Positions 22,798 through 34,019 of a stretch of 64,000 bases of DNA are shown here, piece after piece (within the stretch, counting starts at the first letter, position 1; every line of letters starts with the position of its first letter). Location of the stretch: NCBI GenBank assembly GCA_965153355.1, contig OZ231126.1:98952001-99016000 (forward strand), in the 5' to 3' direction. Under the pieces are notes generated by a model that made no database searches, was not told the DNA's origin, and saw only the letters and a program-made list of their open reading frames with translations. The position numbers and the translations under genes were made by a program. The DNA is from Flaccisagitta enflata (taxonomy: Eukaryota > Chaetognatha > Sagittoidea > Aphragmophora).

Positions 22798-22957
22798 CCT
22801 GAATATCGTCGAAATAAATAGCATATTTCTGTTTTCTTCCCTTCCTTGTTTTTTTCCTTCCTCCGCCCCTTTGCTTTTTTCTATCTGTACCATCCCTATA
22901 AGGCCTAGCTGAACCCTTCACTCCTGGAAGATGACACTTCTCTCTCTTTCTCTCTCT

Positions 22958-23016
<59 letters not shown>
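22708..23016. repeat. two (CT)n microsatellites
   Basis: CT tracts at 22738-22790 and 22942-23016, separated by unique sequence. Confidence 0.85.
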
Positions 23017-23018
<2 letters not shown>

Positions 23019-23089
23019 TTTCTTTATTCAATTTTTCATAATATTTCTTTTCCAGTCCATCCTTTATTTTTTTCAAACTGGTGTCCTGA

Positions 23090-23180
23090 CAACTTGTGTC
23101 CTGACAAAAGGTACTGCCATGGCAGTAGTGGCAGTACCCTCCTCCTACGCCCCTGCCCAGCTCTATCAGACCTAACTGCA
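23090..23180 (-). repeat. inverted fragment related to 20985-21030
   Basis: Contains the hairpin GGTACTGCCA ... TGGCAGTACC (23111-23139), 'ctcctacgcccctg' and one copy of 'agctctatcagaccta'. The cluster is the reverse counterpart of the edge of the 20-bp minisatellite at 20.9-21.0 kb. Confidence 0.5.
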
Positions 23181-23547
23181 GCTGGATTATATATTATGTC
23201 TTTTGTTAATTTTTCATCTGATAACAATGATGGATGACAGACAGAAAGCTTCTTTAGAGGTGCTAGAAGGAACAAAATCATCCCAGCATATTTCTGAATC
23301 ATTTCATGATTTTATTTTCTGAGATTTAAACTGATGAATTAATTATTCCACCCTGACTCTGACCGACAGACAGTGAGTTGGTTATAGAGGTGCTACAAGG
23401 CACCTAAAATATAATGATGAATGATAAGATTAAAATGAATGAAGTATTAACTAATGAATGAATAAATGAAAAAAATATTTAAAAAGGAATAATCAAGATA
23501 ATATGATGAACAAGAATGAAATGAATGAATTAAGGAAAGTGAATAAA

Positions 23548-23888
23548 GAACAATTAATGAATGAATGAATGAATGAATGAATGAATGAATGAATGAATGA
23601 ATGAATGAATGATGAGTAACATGAAAAAGAAGTTCTGAAGTGACTTAAACTAGAAAAATATAGATGGTCAGAAATGAATGGTCTAAATGAATGAATGAAT
23701 GAATAAATGAAGGAGTGAATGAATGACGAGTAACATGATCTATGAAAAAGATGAGTTTTGAAGTGACTTAACCATAGATAATTATGATGAATGAAATGAA
23801 CGAATGAATGAATGAATGAATGAATGAGTGAATGAATGAATGAATGAATGAATGAATGAATGAATGAATGAATGAATGAATGAATGAC
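23548..23888. repeat. (TGAA)n microsatellite blocks
   Basis: Three blocks of ATGA tetranucleotides (about 23548-23612, 23685-23725 and 23790-23888) separated by two related spacers ('gtaacatgaaaaagaag...' and 'gtaacatgatctatgaaaaagatgag...'). This suggests duplication of a spacer-plus-repeat unit. Confidence 0.8.
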
Positions 23889-23934
23889 AGTCATGAGAAA
23901 ATGGCTCTAGCGTTTTTTCCAAATCATTTTCGAT

Positions 23935-24052
23935 CATTTTCGCCTTTTTCAGAGAAATTCAACTTGAGCGTGACGTGACCGACCAACCAACCGACCAACC
24001 GACCGACCAACAGACAGAGCCTCTTATAGAGGTGCTATGGCGCACCTAAAAA
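23935..24052 (+). mobile_element. hairpin-ended dispersed element copy
   Basis: 'cgcctttttcagagaaattcaacttgagcgtgacg', then (GACCAACC)n, 'agagcctcttatag', and the terminal palindrome 24030-24047 (AGGTGC TATGGC GCACCT) followed by AAAAA. The stem differs from the AGTCGCG class at positions 3 and 4, with compensating changes on the other arm. Confidence 0.7.
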
Positions 24053-24293
24053 GGAAAGTCATAATAAATGATCTGTGTCAATAATGCTAAAAGCATAAAA
24101 TTATTTTTTTACTTGTTTTTCTTTTTACATGGGTCAGCCTTAAATCTTAATCTTCACTCGGTCTTGAAATACTAGGTGAACATGGTAAATTTTGGAGCTC
24201 ACATACATCCATGGATAGTACAATAGGCACGCCTGTATACAATAAAGGCGGCTCTCGCCGGCCGAAAAAAAGTCGTACATGGGAGTCTTTTTT

Positions 24294-24297
<4 letters not shown>
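24053..24297. other. non-coding stretch
   Basis: AT-rich sequence with no recognised feature. Confidence 0.4.

Positions 24298-24380
<83 letters not shown>
24298..24380. repeat. (CT)n microsatellite
   Basis: Two CT blocks split by 'ttcttccttc'. Confidence 0.9.
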
Positions 24381-25208
<828 letters not shown>

Positions 25209-25569
25209 TAAATGACCTAAAATGACATAAAGAAATAAAATCGATAAAAAAAAAGTAAAAGTGTGACGGACCAACCAACCAACCGACCGACTGACTGACC
25301 GACAAAAAACTGATTTGTATAACACAAATTAACACTATTTAAACTTTGGCTACGCTGTTTCATTGCCTTATAGGGAAGGAAATCATAGATTTCAAAACAT
25401 GACGCGATGCGTCGCGGGGAAGAAAATGAAAGGCCGAGGGGGGGGGGAGTCAAAAGTGTCCCAATTATATATACATTTCTGATAACAGGAAAAAATATAA
25501 GTCAATGTCCAGTTAAATTGCAAGAAGATCCCCCCCCCCTGCTCCCTGAATAGTGTATTTCGCCACATT

Positions 25570-25773
25570 GTGGCGCCTTCGCATATGAATGATGTATTTA
25601 GTCATTCTTTTTCGCCCATTTCATATCGGACATATGCAGCGGCAACAATCGACAATGACATTCACAACGACAACGCTGGCGATAACAGCAACAATGCCGA
25701 TGGAAATGACAGCGACAATGACAACGACATGATGGCACTTAACCGCTGGAATCGACTAGACACCAAACATTAA
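25570..25773 (+). other. small open frame conserved in both duplicates (doubtful gene)
   Basis: A 67-codon frame rich in Asn/Asp (from GACAATGACAAC repeats) recurs in copy B within 39167-39448 with a nearly identical start (APSHMNDVFSHSFSPISYRT) but a different tail. Conservation is explained by the recent duplication. No domain is recognised, so I do not call a gene. Confidence 0.2.
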
Positions 25774-26026
25774 CGATTGGGATGCTACAGACCAAAATCT
25801 AAGATATCAATGAGAAGATGGAAGAAAAAATAAATAATAAGTACTGTAAGTTTTTGTACTATATGTCCACATGTAATTTAATAAAACAAGATAACTCATG
25901 ACTTCACGGTCTGCTTTCTTTTGTTGCTATACTATAATATTATTATATTATGGAATGCTGTTGCCTTTTGTTTCTCATCTTGATAATATTTAATTTCTTT
26001 TAGACACAATTTATACTTTCTTTTTT

Positions 26027-26115
26027 TTTTAGTTTGTGTACATGCAACTCTTACACCCCGCTTTGTCGGTCCGTTTGTCCATCCGTTGGTCGGTGGGTCG
26101 GTCAGTTGGTCGGTC
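26027..26115 (-). mobile_element. degenerate hairpin-ended element
   Basis: Plus strand: TTTTTAG, decayed palindrome (gtttgtgtacatgcaact), 'cttacaccccgctttgtcgg', (GGTC)n. Copy B carries the intact counterpart at 39701-39800. Confidence 0.55.
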
Positions 26116-27280
26116 GCTAGCCTGGGTTATCCCTTCACGCGGCGGTTTTAGCCAGTCGACAGCCTTCCTTTCATATGCCACATGATTACCGGTTACTCTG
26201 CTTTATCGGCGGGGCTTTAGCGAATATCGCTTGTCGCGTGAAACACTTGATTTTGCTCTGAAATCGAATTCAACTGCGTGTAAGATAGCGCCACGACGGC
26301 CAAACGCCAGCCTCTGTAATCGCGCGAGTAGCATCCATGGATAGAGCGCGTTGATTAGCTTTGGATTTCATCCAAAAAACAACAGATCAAAGCGACACTG
26401 ATTTTTAATATCAAATTTACTAACATGACATTGGACACAATTTCTTGTTCATGCGTTCAGAGTTAAAGTCAAGGTCAAGGTCAAAGTCAAGGTCAAGGTC
26501 AACTTAAGAGTAAGATTTCAATTTCTTTTTTAAGCTGAAGTGTTTCATTGATATAATGGTCATTCTTTTTTTCATCAATGTCACTCATCAGGTTTGGAAG
26601 ATATTTCACTTTTCACTCTAGATCTATTTCCTTACCTGATAATATACAAAGTGATTTTTGGCAAGATTTCTTCCTGTCATCATTGTTGTCTCACTATACT
26701 GTATGAGTTACGCACAGGTATCACCTCTCACCAAAACATTTTTTTTTCATGGCGCTATATTGCAAGACAGCCTGCTGCATGCAGTGGGATTCACATTCAG
26801 TAAAGAAATGCACTCTCTGCTCATCTAAGTATCTGTCTATATATTTTTTTCTTGATTTCAGTCAGTCTCTCTGTCTTTCTTGGCGCGCAGTAATGATACA
26901 TTGGAAGATCAACTCTGACTAAGAAATAATTTCAGTGGAGATGAGTTTTAAAAAAAAGTCTTAGGATAAGTGTTGCTTTTTTTCTCTATGTTTTAAATAA
27001 GAAAAGTTTGTAAAACATCTAAACCAGTAATGCTGAACATTTTTCATTATCATAATTTTACTTAATATCCTCAATGACTAGAACAGCAATATAACTGAGC
27101 TTAACTCAGCGCTGCCATCATTCAAGTCATCTCAAGTTATATTGTTTCATATTGTATACTGATAATATACCACAGACATTAAACACTGGTTGTTGAAGAC
27201 ATTTGGCGTCATTTTGGGTTGAGCTTAGGTCTGATTTTCGCCATCCAGATACATTAAGTTTTCATCTTAGTTCTGTTAAA
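26116..27280. other. non-coding stretch specific to copy A
   Basis: Mixed sequence with little counterpart in copy B. Holds a short tandem array of AAGGTC/AAAGTC hexamers at 26464-26502. No gene recognised. Confidence 0.4.
26464..26502 (+). repeat. hexamer array AAAGTC-AAGGTC-AAGGTC
   Basis: Six hexamers in the order AAAGTC, AAGGTC, AAGGTC, repeated twice (an 18-bp higher-order unit). TCAAGGTCA within it equals the extended half-site bound by monomeric nuclear receptors, but a simple repeat is sufficient explanation. Confidence 0.6.
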
Positions 27281-27411
27281 TCTGTCCCGCACGCGACTTA
27301 TAGGTGTTGGCCTTGTTTTCTTCGTGGTTGATATGATCCAACGCTGTAAAGAAGACGTTATTGCACTCTGGCGACGCAAAAAAGGGGGAAAAAAGGGAAG
27401 ATGACGTCGTG

Positions 27412-27529
27412 ACACACACACACGCGTTCACATAAACACACACGCACGCACACATGTTTACACAGATATTCAGACACCAGACACACACACACACGGACAA
27501 ACAGACACGCACAGACACAGACACACACA

Positions 27530-27564
<35 letters not shown>

Positions 27565-27566
27565 CT

Positions 27567-27655
<89 letters not shown>
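27412..27655. repeat. (CA)n microsatellite, copy A
   Basis: Degenerate CA/ACAG on the left, nearly pure (CA)n on the right, interrupted by 'cttctcc'. Corresponds to 40214-40505 in copy B, which is longer and lacks the interruption. Confidence 0.9.
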
Positions 27656-27659
<4 letters not shown>

Positions 27660-28111
27660 TCGTCCCCCAATTTCCTTCCCTTAGCATTGCTAAGTTAGCA
27701 ATTTGCTCCACGATTTCCCTCGAGAATTTTTTTTTCTTCAAAATCTGATCAAGTCTCGAAATTTCGCTTCGATCTTCGTGCTACTGGCACAGTGTGCTAT
27801 TTCTTGCGGTTTTGTGCAACATCATTGTGCCACTGTATGATAGGCCTTAGCATACCCAAACTGAAATTAATGAAATATGGCCTTGTGTGAACTCTCACTA
27901 ATTTTCAGCGACTTAGTTGAAATTTGAGAATGAGAATCATGAATTCTCAAAAAGATAAATAAGAGGATCTCTGTTTTTTTACCTCTAAAAGGAAAACAAA
28001 ATATTTTTTTTTCTTCAGAAATGCAGGTAGAAATCAAAGTGTTCTGGTATTTGATTTTTTTTGTTGAAATCAGAAATTATGATAGATTACCATCAGTACA
28101 GCAAAATAGAA

Positions 28112-28236
28112 AAAACAAGGTCAAGTAGGCCAATAAGGTGCGACGTGTAGATCGTTGAACGAATGCGTTACCGACAGACAGACCGACAGACCGACGGACA
28201 CAGCCAGTTACAGAGGTGCTTTGTCGCACCTAAAAA
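28112..28236 (+). mobile_element. hairpin-ended element, 'GGCCAAGTAGGCC' subfamily, copy A
   Basis: 'aacaaggtcaagtaggccaataaggtgcgacg', 'gatcgttgaacgaatgcgttac', (GACAGACC)n, 'cagccagttacag', terminal palindrome 28214-28231 (AGGTGC TTTGTC GCACCT), AAAAA. Present at the same place in copy B (40949-41079), so it predates the duplication. Confidence 0.7.
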
Positions 28237-28374
28237 GTGCCTGGGAAAAGTGTCCACAAACTCATTGATGATGATGACCGGATGAAAAGGCATCATGCAT
28301 ATTGACACATTCGAACTGAGTTGGGCGAACGGTGCAAATCTCATTTGTGTTTTCTTCTTACTTTTTCGCTTCAG

Positions 28375-28470
28375 ATTGCCCCAAGGTTTGCGCTCACTCG
28401 GGAACTTTGGACTTGAAGGATTGCTCTTGCAAATGCAAAGACGTTTTCTACGGCGAAGAGTGCATGGAAA
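28375..28470 (+). CDS. EGF-like exon of a secreted ShKT protein, copy A (partial gene)
   Basis: A 96-nt internal exon. The acceptor is a pyrimidine tract ending TTCGCTTCAG and the donor is GTAAGT at 28471. Both borders are phase 1. With a preceding G the translation is D-C-P-K-V-C-A-H-S-G-T-L-D then L-K-D-C-S-C-K-C-K-D-V-F-Y-G-E-E-C-M-E. Six cysteines with a central C-x-C-x-C and a G-x-x-C near the end fit the compact EGF-like module often placed beside CAP or astacin domains in animal secreted proteins (family knowledge). It joins in frame to 30034-30155. Upstream exons, signal peptide and any catalytic domain are not visible, so the protein's role is unknown. The exon may belong to a functional gene or to a duplicated fragment. 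Confidence 0.7.
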
Positions 28471-28499
28471 GTAAGTTATAATTGAGTGTGTTTGAATGT

Positions 28500-28541
28500 A
28501 TTTGTTTGTTTGTTTGTTTGTTTGTTTGTTTGTTTGTTTGT
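28500..28541. repeat. (TTTG)n microsatellite, copy A
   Basis: About ten TTTG units between the exon and its duplicated tail. Longer in copy B (41349-41407). Confidence 0.9.
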
Positions 28542-28566
28542 GTGTGTGTCTTTGTGCGTGCGTGTG

Positions 28567-28623
28567 TGCAAAGACGTTTTCTACAGCGAAGAGTGCATGG
28601 AAAGTAAGTTATAATTGAGTGTG
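28567..28623 (+). pseudogene. duplicated tail of the EGF-like exon with its donor
   Basis: Repeats 28434-28490 with one clear change (ctacGgcgaa to ctacAgcgaa, Gly to Ser), including the last 12 codons or so of the exon and the donor GTAAGT. It lies 133 bp downstream of the original and has no acceptor of its own. Present also in copy B (41433-41489), where the donor is changed to GTCAGC. Confidence 0.75.
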
Positions 28624-28629
28624 ACTTTT

Positions 28630-28860
28630 AATGTGTGTTTGCGTGTGTGTGTGTGTGTGTGTGTGTGTTTGTTTGTTTTTAAGTTGTTTTTATTTTGGTT
28701 TGTGTGCGTGCGTGCATGCGTGTGTTTGCGTGCGTGCGTGCGTGAACGCGCGTGTGTGTCTGTAAGATTAGAATATGTTCTCGTTTGAAAGTGGTTGTTA
28801 CAATTGACGATCTGGTAGATGTGCCAATCTGGTAAATGTGCCAATGTCAAATGTGTTCCC
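28630..28860. repeat. GT-rich degenerate microsatellite
   Basis: GT, GTTT and GTGC blocks. No gene. Copy B retains the same arrangement at 41497-41720. Confidence 0.7.
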
Positions 28861-29097
28861 TTTTTTTAAAGGAGCTCATGAGGGAGCTATATCATGCACT
28901 CTCTTAATTGATATTATAAGTTATCTGCTATGCCTATGCTTATGGACAATTCTCACGCTAAGAGAGTAACTGAAAACCGCTTTGGACGTTCGCGCTGCAA
29001 ACTTTGCAATTACAGACATTGGCTGACAAAAACATCTGAAAAGAAAAAATGAAACAACAGGGAATAAAAAAAAAAGACAAACCATGAGGTAAAAGAA

Positions 29098-29664
29098 CGC
29101 GGGGTCACATTATCGTTGCGGACGGTTGGGCAGGGGCGTCCAACCCCCATTCCTACCCTAACCTACATTCTTAAGAGTTTGGGGTTGACTCAGAGTAACT
29201 TGGTGGATTTATCTTGATTAGCGGGAAGGATCTTGATTTAAGGTTATGGGTGTCATGAGCATTTTACAATGGAAAGATCAGATAGGTGTGAGGGATTTAG
29301 GGCGTTCGGCACTCTCCTCTGCTACTCTTTCTTGTCACTAACCCATTTCACAAATGACCGACAATTATAGATTTTTCTTGCTGTTGATATGAATCTATTG
29401 AGCTGCATTGTGGTAAGGTTTGTGGTGAATTTTGATAATTCTAAGGATAGCTGTGAGGGGTTCGGATGAAACACCAGTTAGAGCTCTCAAAGCTCTTGTT
29501 CTTTTTTGTTGTAAAGTAATGTTGTCCAACACATACAAACATACACAAAAAGTAACTAAAGCGCTCGTTTTCCCACTTTTTGATTCAATGACCCCGGACC
29601 AACGGATGGATGGACGGACGGACGGACAAAGGCTCTTATAGAGTTGCGTATCCGCAACTAAAAA
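29098..29664 (+). mobile_element. long subfamily of the hairpin-ended element, copy A
   Basis: Starts 'gcggggtcacattatcgttgcggacggttgggcaggggcg' and ends with 'cgttttcccactttttgattcaatg', 'gacggacggacggacaaaggctcttatag', and palindrome 29642-29659 (AGTTGCG TATC CGCAACT) then AAAAA. The 'gtccaacccccatt' block also occurs at 16650 and 38540. Copy B is split and part inverted (44540-44806 plus 45111-45260). The central 300 bp may be an older insertion. Confidence 0.55.
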
Positions 29665-29763
29665 TAAGATAAAAGCTGAGCGTCAGTAAGAATTCATCCT
29701 TCGGTACTGCGGAATTTTGAGTTGATAAATTTCAAGGCCGCACTGTGAAAGCCCCCTTTCTTC

Positions 29764-29990
29764 TTTTTAGTCGCTGACATGCTACTCTATATGAGGCTTT
29801 GTCCGTCTGTCTGTTGGTTCGTCAGTCCGCCTGTCCGTCTGACCGTCTGTCCGTTGGCCCGTGGTGACCGAGTCGAAAAGTGAAAACGCGCATTTAAAAT
29901 ACTGTAGTTAAGATTGTTTATCAATATGAATTAGCATGGGGTGAGGGAGGGTGGTATAGTATGCCCTTGCCCACCCGCCCGAGACGATAT
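29764..29990 (-). mobile_element. hairpin-ended element with decayed hairpin, copy A
   Basis: Minus orientation. Plus reads TTTTTAGTCGCTGACATGCT ACT, 'ctatatgaggctttg', (TCCGTCTG)n, 'gtggtgaccgagtcgaaaagtgaaaacgcgcatt', then 'gcccttgcccacccgcccgag'. The insertion lies in the intron directly upstream of the ShKT exon. Same in copy B (46150-46375). Confidence 0.6.
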
Positions 29991-30033
29991 TGAAACCCCA
30001 AGTTTCTTTTTTTCTATCCCATTTCTCTTGTAG

Positions 30034-30155
30034 GGGATTGCGATCGACCAGAGCAATGGTTCTGCGAGAATCAGTGGAATAAATACCACTGCACTTATTT
30101 CATCAACGCGCCTCATGAATGTCCACATCTCTGCGGCCTTTGTCCGAAAAAGTAA
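30034..30155 (+). CDS. ShKT-domain last exon, copy A (partial gene)
   Basis: A 122-nt terminal exon after acceptor TTTCTCTTGTAG, phase 1, ending at TAA 30153-30155. After the split Arg codon it encodes D-C-D-R-P-E-Q-W-F-C-E-N-Q-W-N-K, Y-H-C-T-Y-F-I-N-A-P-H-E-C-P-H-L-C-G-L-C-P-K-K. Six cysteines with the closing C-x3-C-x2-C match the ShKT module, a roughly 36-residue disulfide domain found in many secreted animal proteins and enzymes (not by itself evidence of a toxin). It follows 28375-28470 in phase across an intron of about 1.56 kb. No AATAAA directly follows the stop; the position reads AATGAA, unlike copy B. Open question: functional gene or remnant. Confidence 0.75.
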
Positions 30156-30394
30156 TCAATGAAGTGTTTCAAAAGATGGCGCGCTCCTCTTAAGCGTCAA
30201 ACGAGTCACGCCACCATTGCATTTATTCCATACTCCCCACAAGAGCAAGTAACACTTTTTCTAAATACAACCAGATGATTACGAAGTCAAAATCAAATTT
30301 TATTGATAAAGATGTAGGAAAAAAAAAAGAAATTAACCGAGGATTGGAACCAGGCCAAATGATGATCGATAGAAGCGTCCTCTGAGTCCCTTGC

Positions 30395-30579
30395 ATTCAA
30401 CAACAATAACTACAACCAAAACAACAACAAAAACATCAACATCAACCACAACAACAACAACAACAACAATATAAAATAACAACAAACAAAAATAATATAG
30501 CAAACAATAACAAATAAATAAATACAACAAAACAACAAACAACAACAATAACAACAACAAATAACAACAAACAACAAAT

Positions 30580-30610
<31 letters not shown>

Positions 30611-30615
30611 GAGGA
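30395..30615. repeat. interrupted (CAA)n tract, copy A
   Basis: CAA trinucleotides with many AAT/AAA interruptions. The counterpart in copy B (46786-46952) is far purer, so one of the two was recently expanded or homogenised. Confidence 0.85.
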
Positions 30616-30894
30616 AATAAAAGAACATCTGTGACGGACGAACCAATGAACTTGCGGAAAGAGTTTTTTGAATCGCGTCGCACGCGAATGAAAACGAGTT
30701 GAATGAGAATATCGTACGTGCGTGCGTGCTTGTGTGCGTGCGTGCGTGCGTGCATGCGTCGCGTGTTTCCAACAAAATTTCCATCTCTAGTTCTTTAAAA
30801 AACTTAAAGAAACGCACTTGAAAAAAAAAGACATTTCGATCAGTCACGCAGGACCGTAGATTTGACTTTGGGGATCTCCCGAATGGCAATGGCT

Positions 30895-31000
30895 GAAAAT
30901 CAACTTTTGTGACGGATGGACGGATAGACGATCGCACGGACGGACGGACCACCCGATGGACGTAAAGGTGACTTACTGAGTTTGCGACAAAAAAAAAAAG
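30895..31000 (+). mobile_element. hairpin-ended element with lost hairpin, copy A
   Basis: 'aatcaacttttgtgacggatggacgg', 'cacggacggacggacc', 'gtgacttactgagtttgcgacaaaaaaa'. The terminal palindrome has decayed. Same in copy B at 47235-47335. Confidence 0.45.
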
Positions 31001-31580
31001 GAAAAATATGAATCTAAAAAAATCAGATAAAGACGACTGCTTATGAATTTTCTGTTTATGGCATGGATGGAAGTTGGATGCTCTTTGTCAATATAAAGAT
31101 CAAGAATGGCAGGAAAAAAAATTGGGGAAGAAGACATTGTTCTACTTTCACTATCAGATCATGTACAAAATGCCATAAAAAATATTATCGTGGAAATAAA
31201 AATCGTTCATTACATTGAGCCCTATATCTCCTTAAGAAATGAAAAAATCTTTAAAAAATTGGAAAGATAAATGAAGCCCTTCAAATTTGCAAGCTATTTA
31301 CACGAACCGCATCTTGCTATCTCAATTGGTTAAGAAGTTATCTCACTTTGAATGAAATCCTTCCTTTTGAAGGTTTCATGATTTGATTTTCTTTTCTGGT
31401 GATCTTTTCATTCAAACAGTTATGACTCTTTTGTTTCTTGATAAATTAACAAAAAATTGGTGACCAAAATGTAGAATTTTCGAAGACGCATCTTTTCATT
31501 TTTGGCGCAACAAAATTGGTCCAGTTGTTAAAAAGTTATGGTTAGTCGAAGATAAAGAAATGAAAAAGTTTCTCATTGCA

Positions 31581-31880
31581 TAAAACATCTTGAAAACCAT
31601 TGCTCCAGATTACCTAAAGAGGCTCATAAATCGCTTTCTTAACAAATACAGACCATCATCCACTCTAAGAGAGTTCATACAAATACTTAATGATTTGATT
31701 TTGCATAGTATTCCCTTTACTTGTTTAAAGATGCACTTATGCTGTTAGGTGATGGATTTTTTTCCAAGATAATACGATTGATATTGATATTCTTTATAGC
31801 CGTGAAGTGCGACCATCACGGTCTTCTCTTTGGCTTGTTCAACACAAATTGAGAAAATATCATTTTGCTATCGGCTAATT
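31581..31880 (+). pseudogene. possible LINE reverse-transcriptase tail remnant, copy A
   Basis: The frame ending at TAG 31746 reads N-I-L-K-T-I-A-P-D-Y-L-K-R-L, then INRFLNKYRPSSTLREF. 'AP-x-YL ... Y-x-PS-x-x-LR' is the pattern seen just before the C-terminus of many animal non-LTR reverse transcriptases. About 70 bp further a second frame carries RPSRSSLWLVQHKLRKYHFAI, compatible with the continuation. There is no YxDD region nearby and stops are frequent, so it is a dead fragment if real. The same text is in copy B (47925-48215). Confidence 0.35.
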
Positions 31881-33570
31881 TTTTACAATTTTTCTTTTAA
31901 TTATCTCTATATCCCTTTTTTGTTTGATGATAGAAAAGGGAATTTTAAATTAAAACATTAAAAGCGGTATATTAAAATTCATAAACTTCACGCGAAGAAT
32001 TATTTTTTTTTGCAAATAAGTCTAATTATGGTTGTCATCACTTCAGTTAAAAAAATGGATTCATTTCAAAATTATATGATAGTAAAATATCATGTATTTT
32101 GTATGAGAGTATTACGTCTTAAAGATTTTTCTCCATTTAATTCCCTATTCAACGGTAATGTTGAGTTTCTCTTTGAATGCGTCGTGCGACAATTTCAAAT
32201 CGATACAAACATAGGTTTTAGTAGCCTACGCATGGCATCCATGTGTATATTCTCGAAACTTTTTTAGTTCCTTTTGCCACCTTATAGAAAAAACCCATGT
32301 ATGTGCGAAACCGAAGTTACAACTTTCTTCCTTTTTGTATTTTTGGTCCATTTTTGTTAATTATAGTAGCGTCCATAACCAATGTAAAAAAAGAATCATT
32401 TTCCGAGTTTGTGTTCAGGGCGTGTTTCTAGCAATGACAACAAACGTGTTCATTTACCTCGGAACGCATTTTCAGCTTGAATATATATTCACAAATTTCA
32501 ACTGTCCCACGAGGGAGTTAGCAATGTGAGTGAGCGAGCCCGTGAACGGAATGAGCAAATGAAACAAGCGGAGCGTCGTAGAGCAAAGTGGACCGTTGTA
32601 AAGCAGAGCGGAGCGTTGTGAAAAGAATGAGCGGAATTAGCAGTGTGAGCGAAACGCATGAAGAGAGCGACTGAGTGGCCCATTAGAAATGTGATTGTCT
32701 GTGACTTGAAACACATCCTCACTTTCATTCTTTATTTTCGCATTTAAAAAGACAAACAATTGCCATGTGTTTGTCACTAACTGATCCATTGATGACAAAT
32801 TGTACAAAGATAATTGTAACATATTTTCCTTTATCCAGATTTCCATCTAGTCATTTCAAATCTGTAAAAAAAAAAAGGAAAAAAAATCAGAAACAAAAAC
32901 AACAGAAAAAAAAACTCTTGTCATGTCCAGGACTCGTCCTCATTAAAACAGAATTTTAGGTTCCTCAGACATCCTTTGTTCTCTTGTTTTGTTCGTGTTC
33001 TCTTATGGATCATTCAGTGAGTTATCCTTATCACACATGTTCTTTTCATTCGTTTGCCAAATTTGTTTCATACAAAGATACAAACCTCCAAGGTGCTAAC
33101 CGGGATTTTCCCTACACTTGTTTTTATCAATAAAGAAGAAACATGAAATCCGATTTGGCCTTGCATAATAATACTACGCAAATATGATTGCGAATTTGCC
33201 ATATCGCATTTCTTTCCTTTTCTATTTCGTATATTTACTCTGAATGTGCGTAAAAAAAAAAGATTTTATGTTCATGTATTTTTACCATGTATGTACCTAA
33301 ACAGAATACAATACTCATATCACGAGAGCACGAAAACCTACCAAAATAAACTGTATGTGCATTATTTATCACTTTCCGCTTTCATTACCCACAAAAGGTA
33401 ACTGTCGTTAATGAATGGCCCATTTATACACTATATTTCACAACGTTGCAACTGTTTTGACCAAAATAACGATTTAGATGTTAATCGAATTTGAATGCAG
33501 TCTTGTTTTGTTCCATTCGGTGACCCAAAGGTGTTCTATGGATCAAGTCGCAGATGAAACGGGATTTACA
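31881..33570. other. non-coding body of copy A
   Basis: AT-rich sequence conserved with copy B 48216-50690 (less the hAT insertion). An 85-codon frame at 32010-32267 is retained in B (48345-48602) with a few replacements, but no domain or codon signal supports it. A 'gagcggagcgttgt' triplet motif repeats at 32565-32625. Confidence 0.4.

Positions 33571-33571
<1 letters not shown>

Positions 33572-33610
<39 letters not shown>
33572..33610. repeat. (CT)n microsatellite, copy A
   Basis: About 38 bp; the B counterpart at 50691-50714 is shorter. Confidence 0.9.
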
Positions 33611-33612
<2 letters not shown>

Positions 33613-33799
33613 ATTGGATAAATCTTCAGGTAGGTGTTCAGTCAATGGACAAAACTATATAGGTAGAGAACTCACTCCGTTGACTTTGATCCAACCCTCT
33701 GATTTTCAACAAAATGCTGTTTACAACAATTGGTTGTTGAAATTGCAGCCGGCTGTTATGCTACAAAATCGAAGAAAATTCAACTTTTACCACTTCCGT

Positions 33800-33960
33800 C
33801 TGAGGAATAAGGATTTCTAGCTCAAAGGAAGAGGGGGTCAAAAGGGCGAGTCCGGTGGCACCTATCAAGTTGGGTCTTAAAATGTGCGTATTACCTAGGG
33901 GATCACTAATACAGGTTTGGTTGACCCAATTTCAGGTGGGGTGTTTGAATGCCACCAAAA
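33800..33960 (+). repeat. block present inverted at 52080-52240
   Basis: 'ttctagctcaaaggaagagg', 'aaaagggcgagtcc' and 'gttgggtcttaa' followed by 'atgtgcgtattacctagg' have reverse-complement partners at 52080-52240 (gactcgcccttttgt, ttaagacccaacgtg, cctaggtgatgcgcacat). Confidence 0.6.
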
Positions 33961-34019
33961 AAACTGCCCAAAATGGTCAAAAATGGCCTTTTTTGGCCAT
34001 TTTTGGCCTTAAAACCTAT

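Larger units (their letters stand above)
25349..33795 (+). repeat. segmental duplication, copy A
   Basis: Matches copy B (39020-50899) in the same order. Aligned blocks: 25349-26100 with 39020-39775; 27282-28858 with 40084-41720; 28860-29367 with 44299-44806; 29368-29706 with 45111-45501 (inverted in B); 29707-33288 with 46094-49625; 33297-33795 with 50411-50899. Mismatches are sparse by eye. The stretch 26100-27280 in A has little counterpart in B. A lacks the three insertions seen in B and shows the undisturbed sequence at those sites. Confidence 0.85.

Noticed and set aside
30034-30155. Calling the ShKT exon a toxin
   Set aside because: ShKT modules occur in many non-toxic secreted enzymes and matrix proteins. 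Nothing here shows toxin architecture or a complete precursor.
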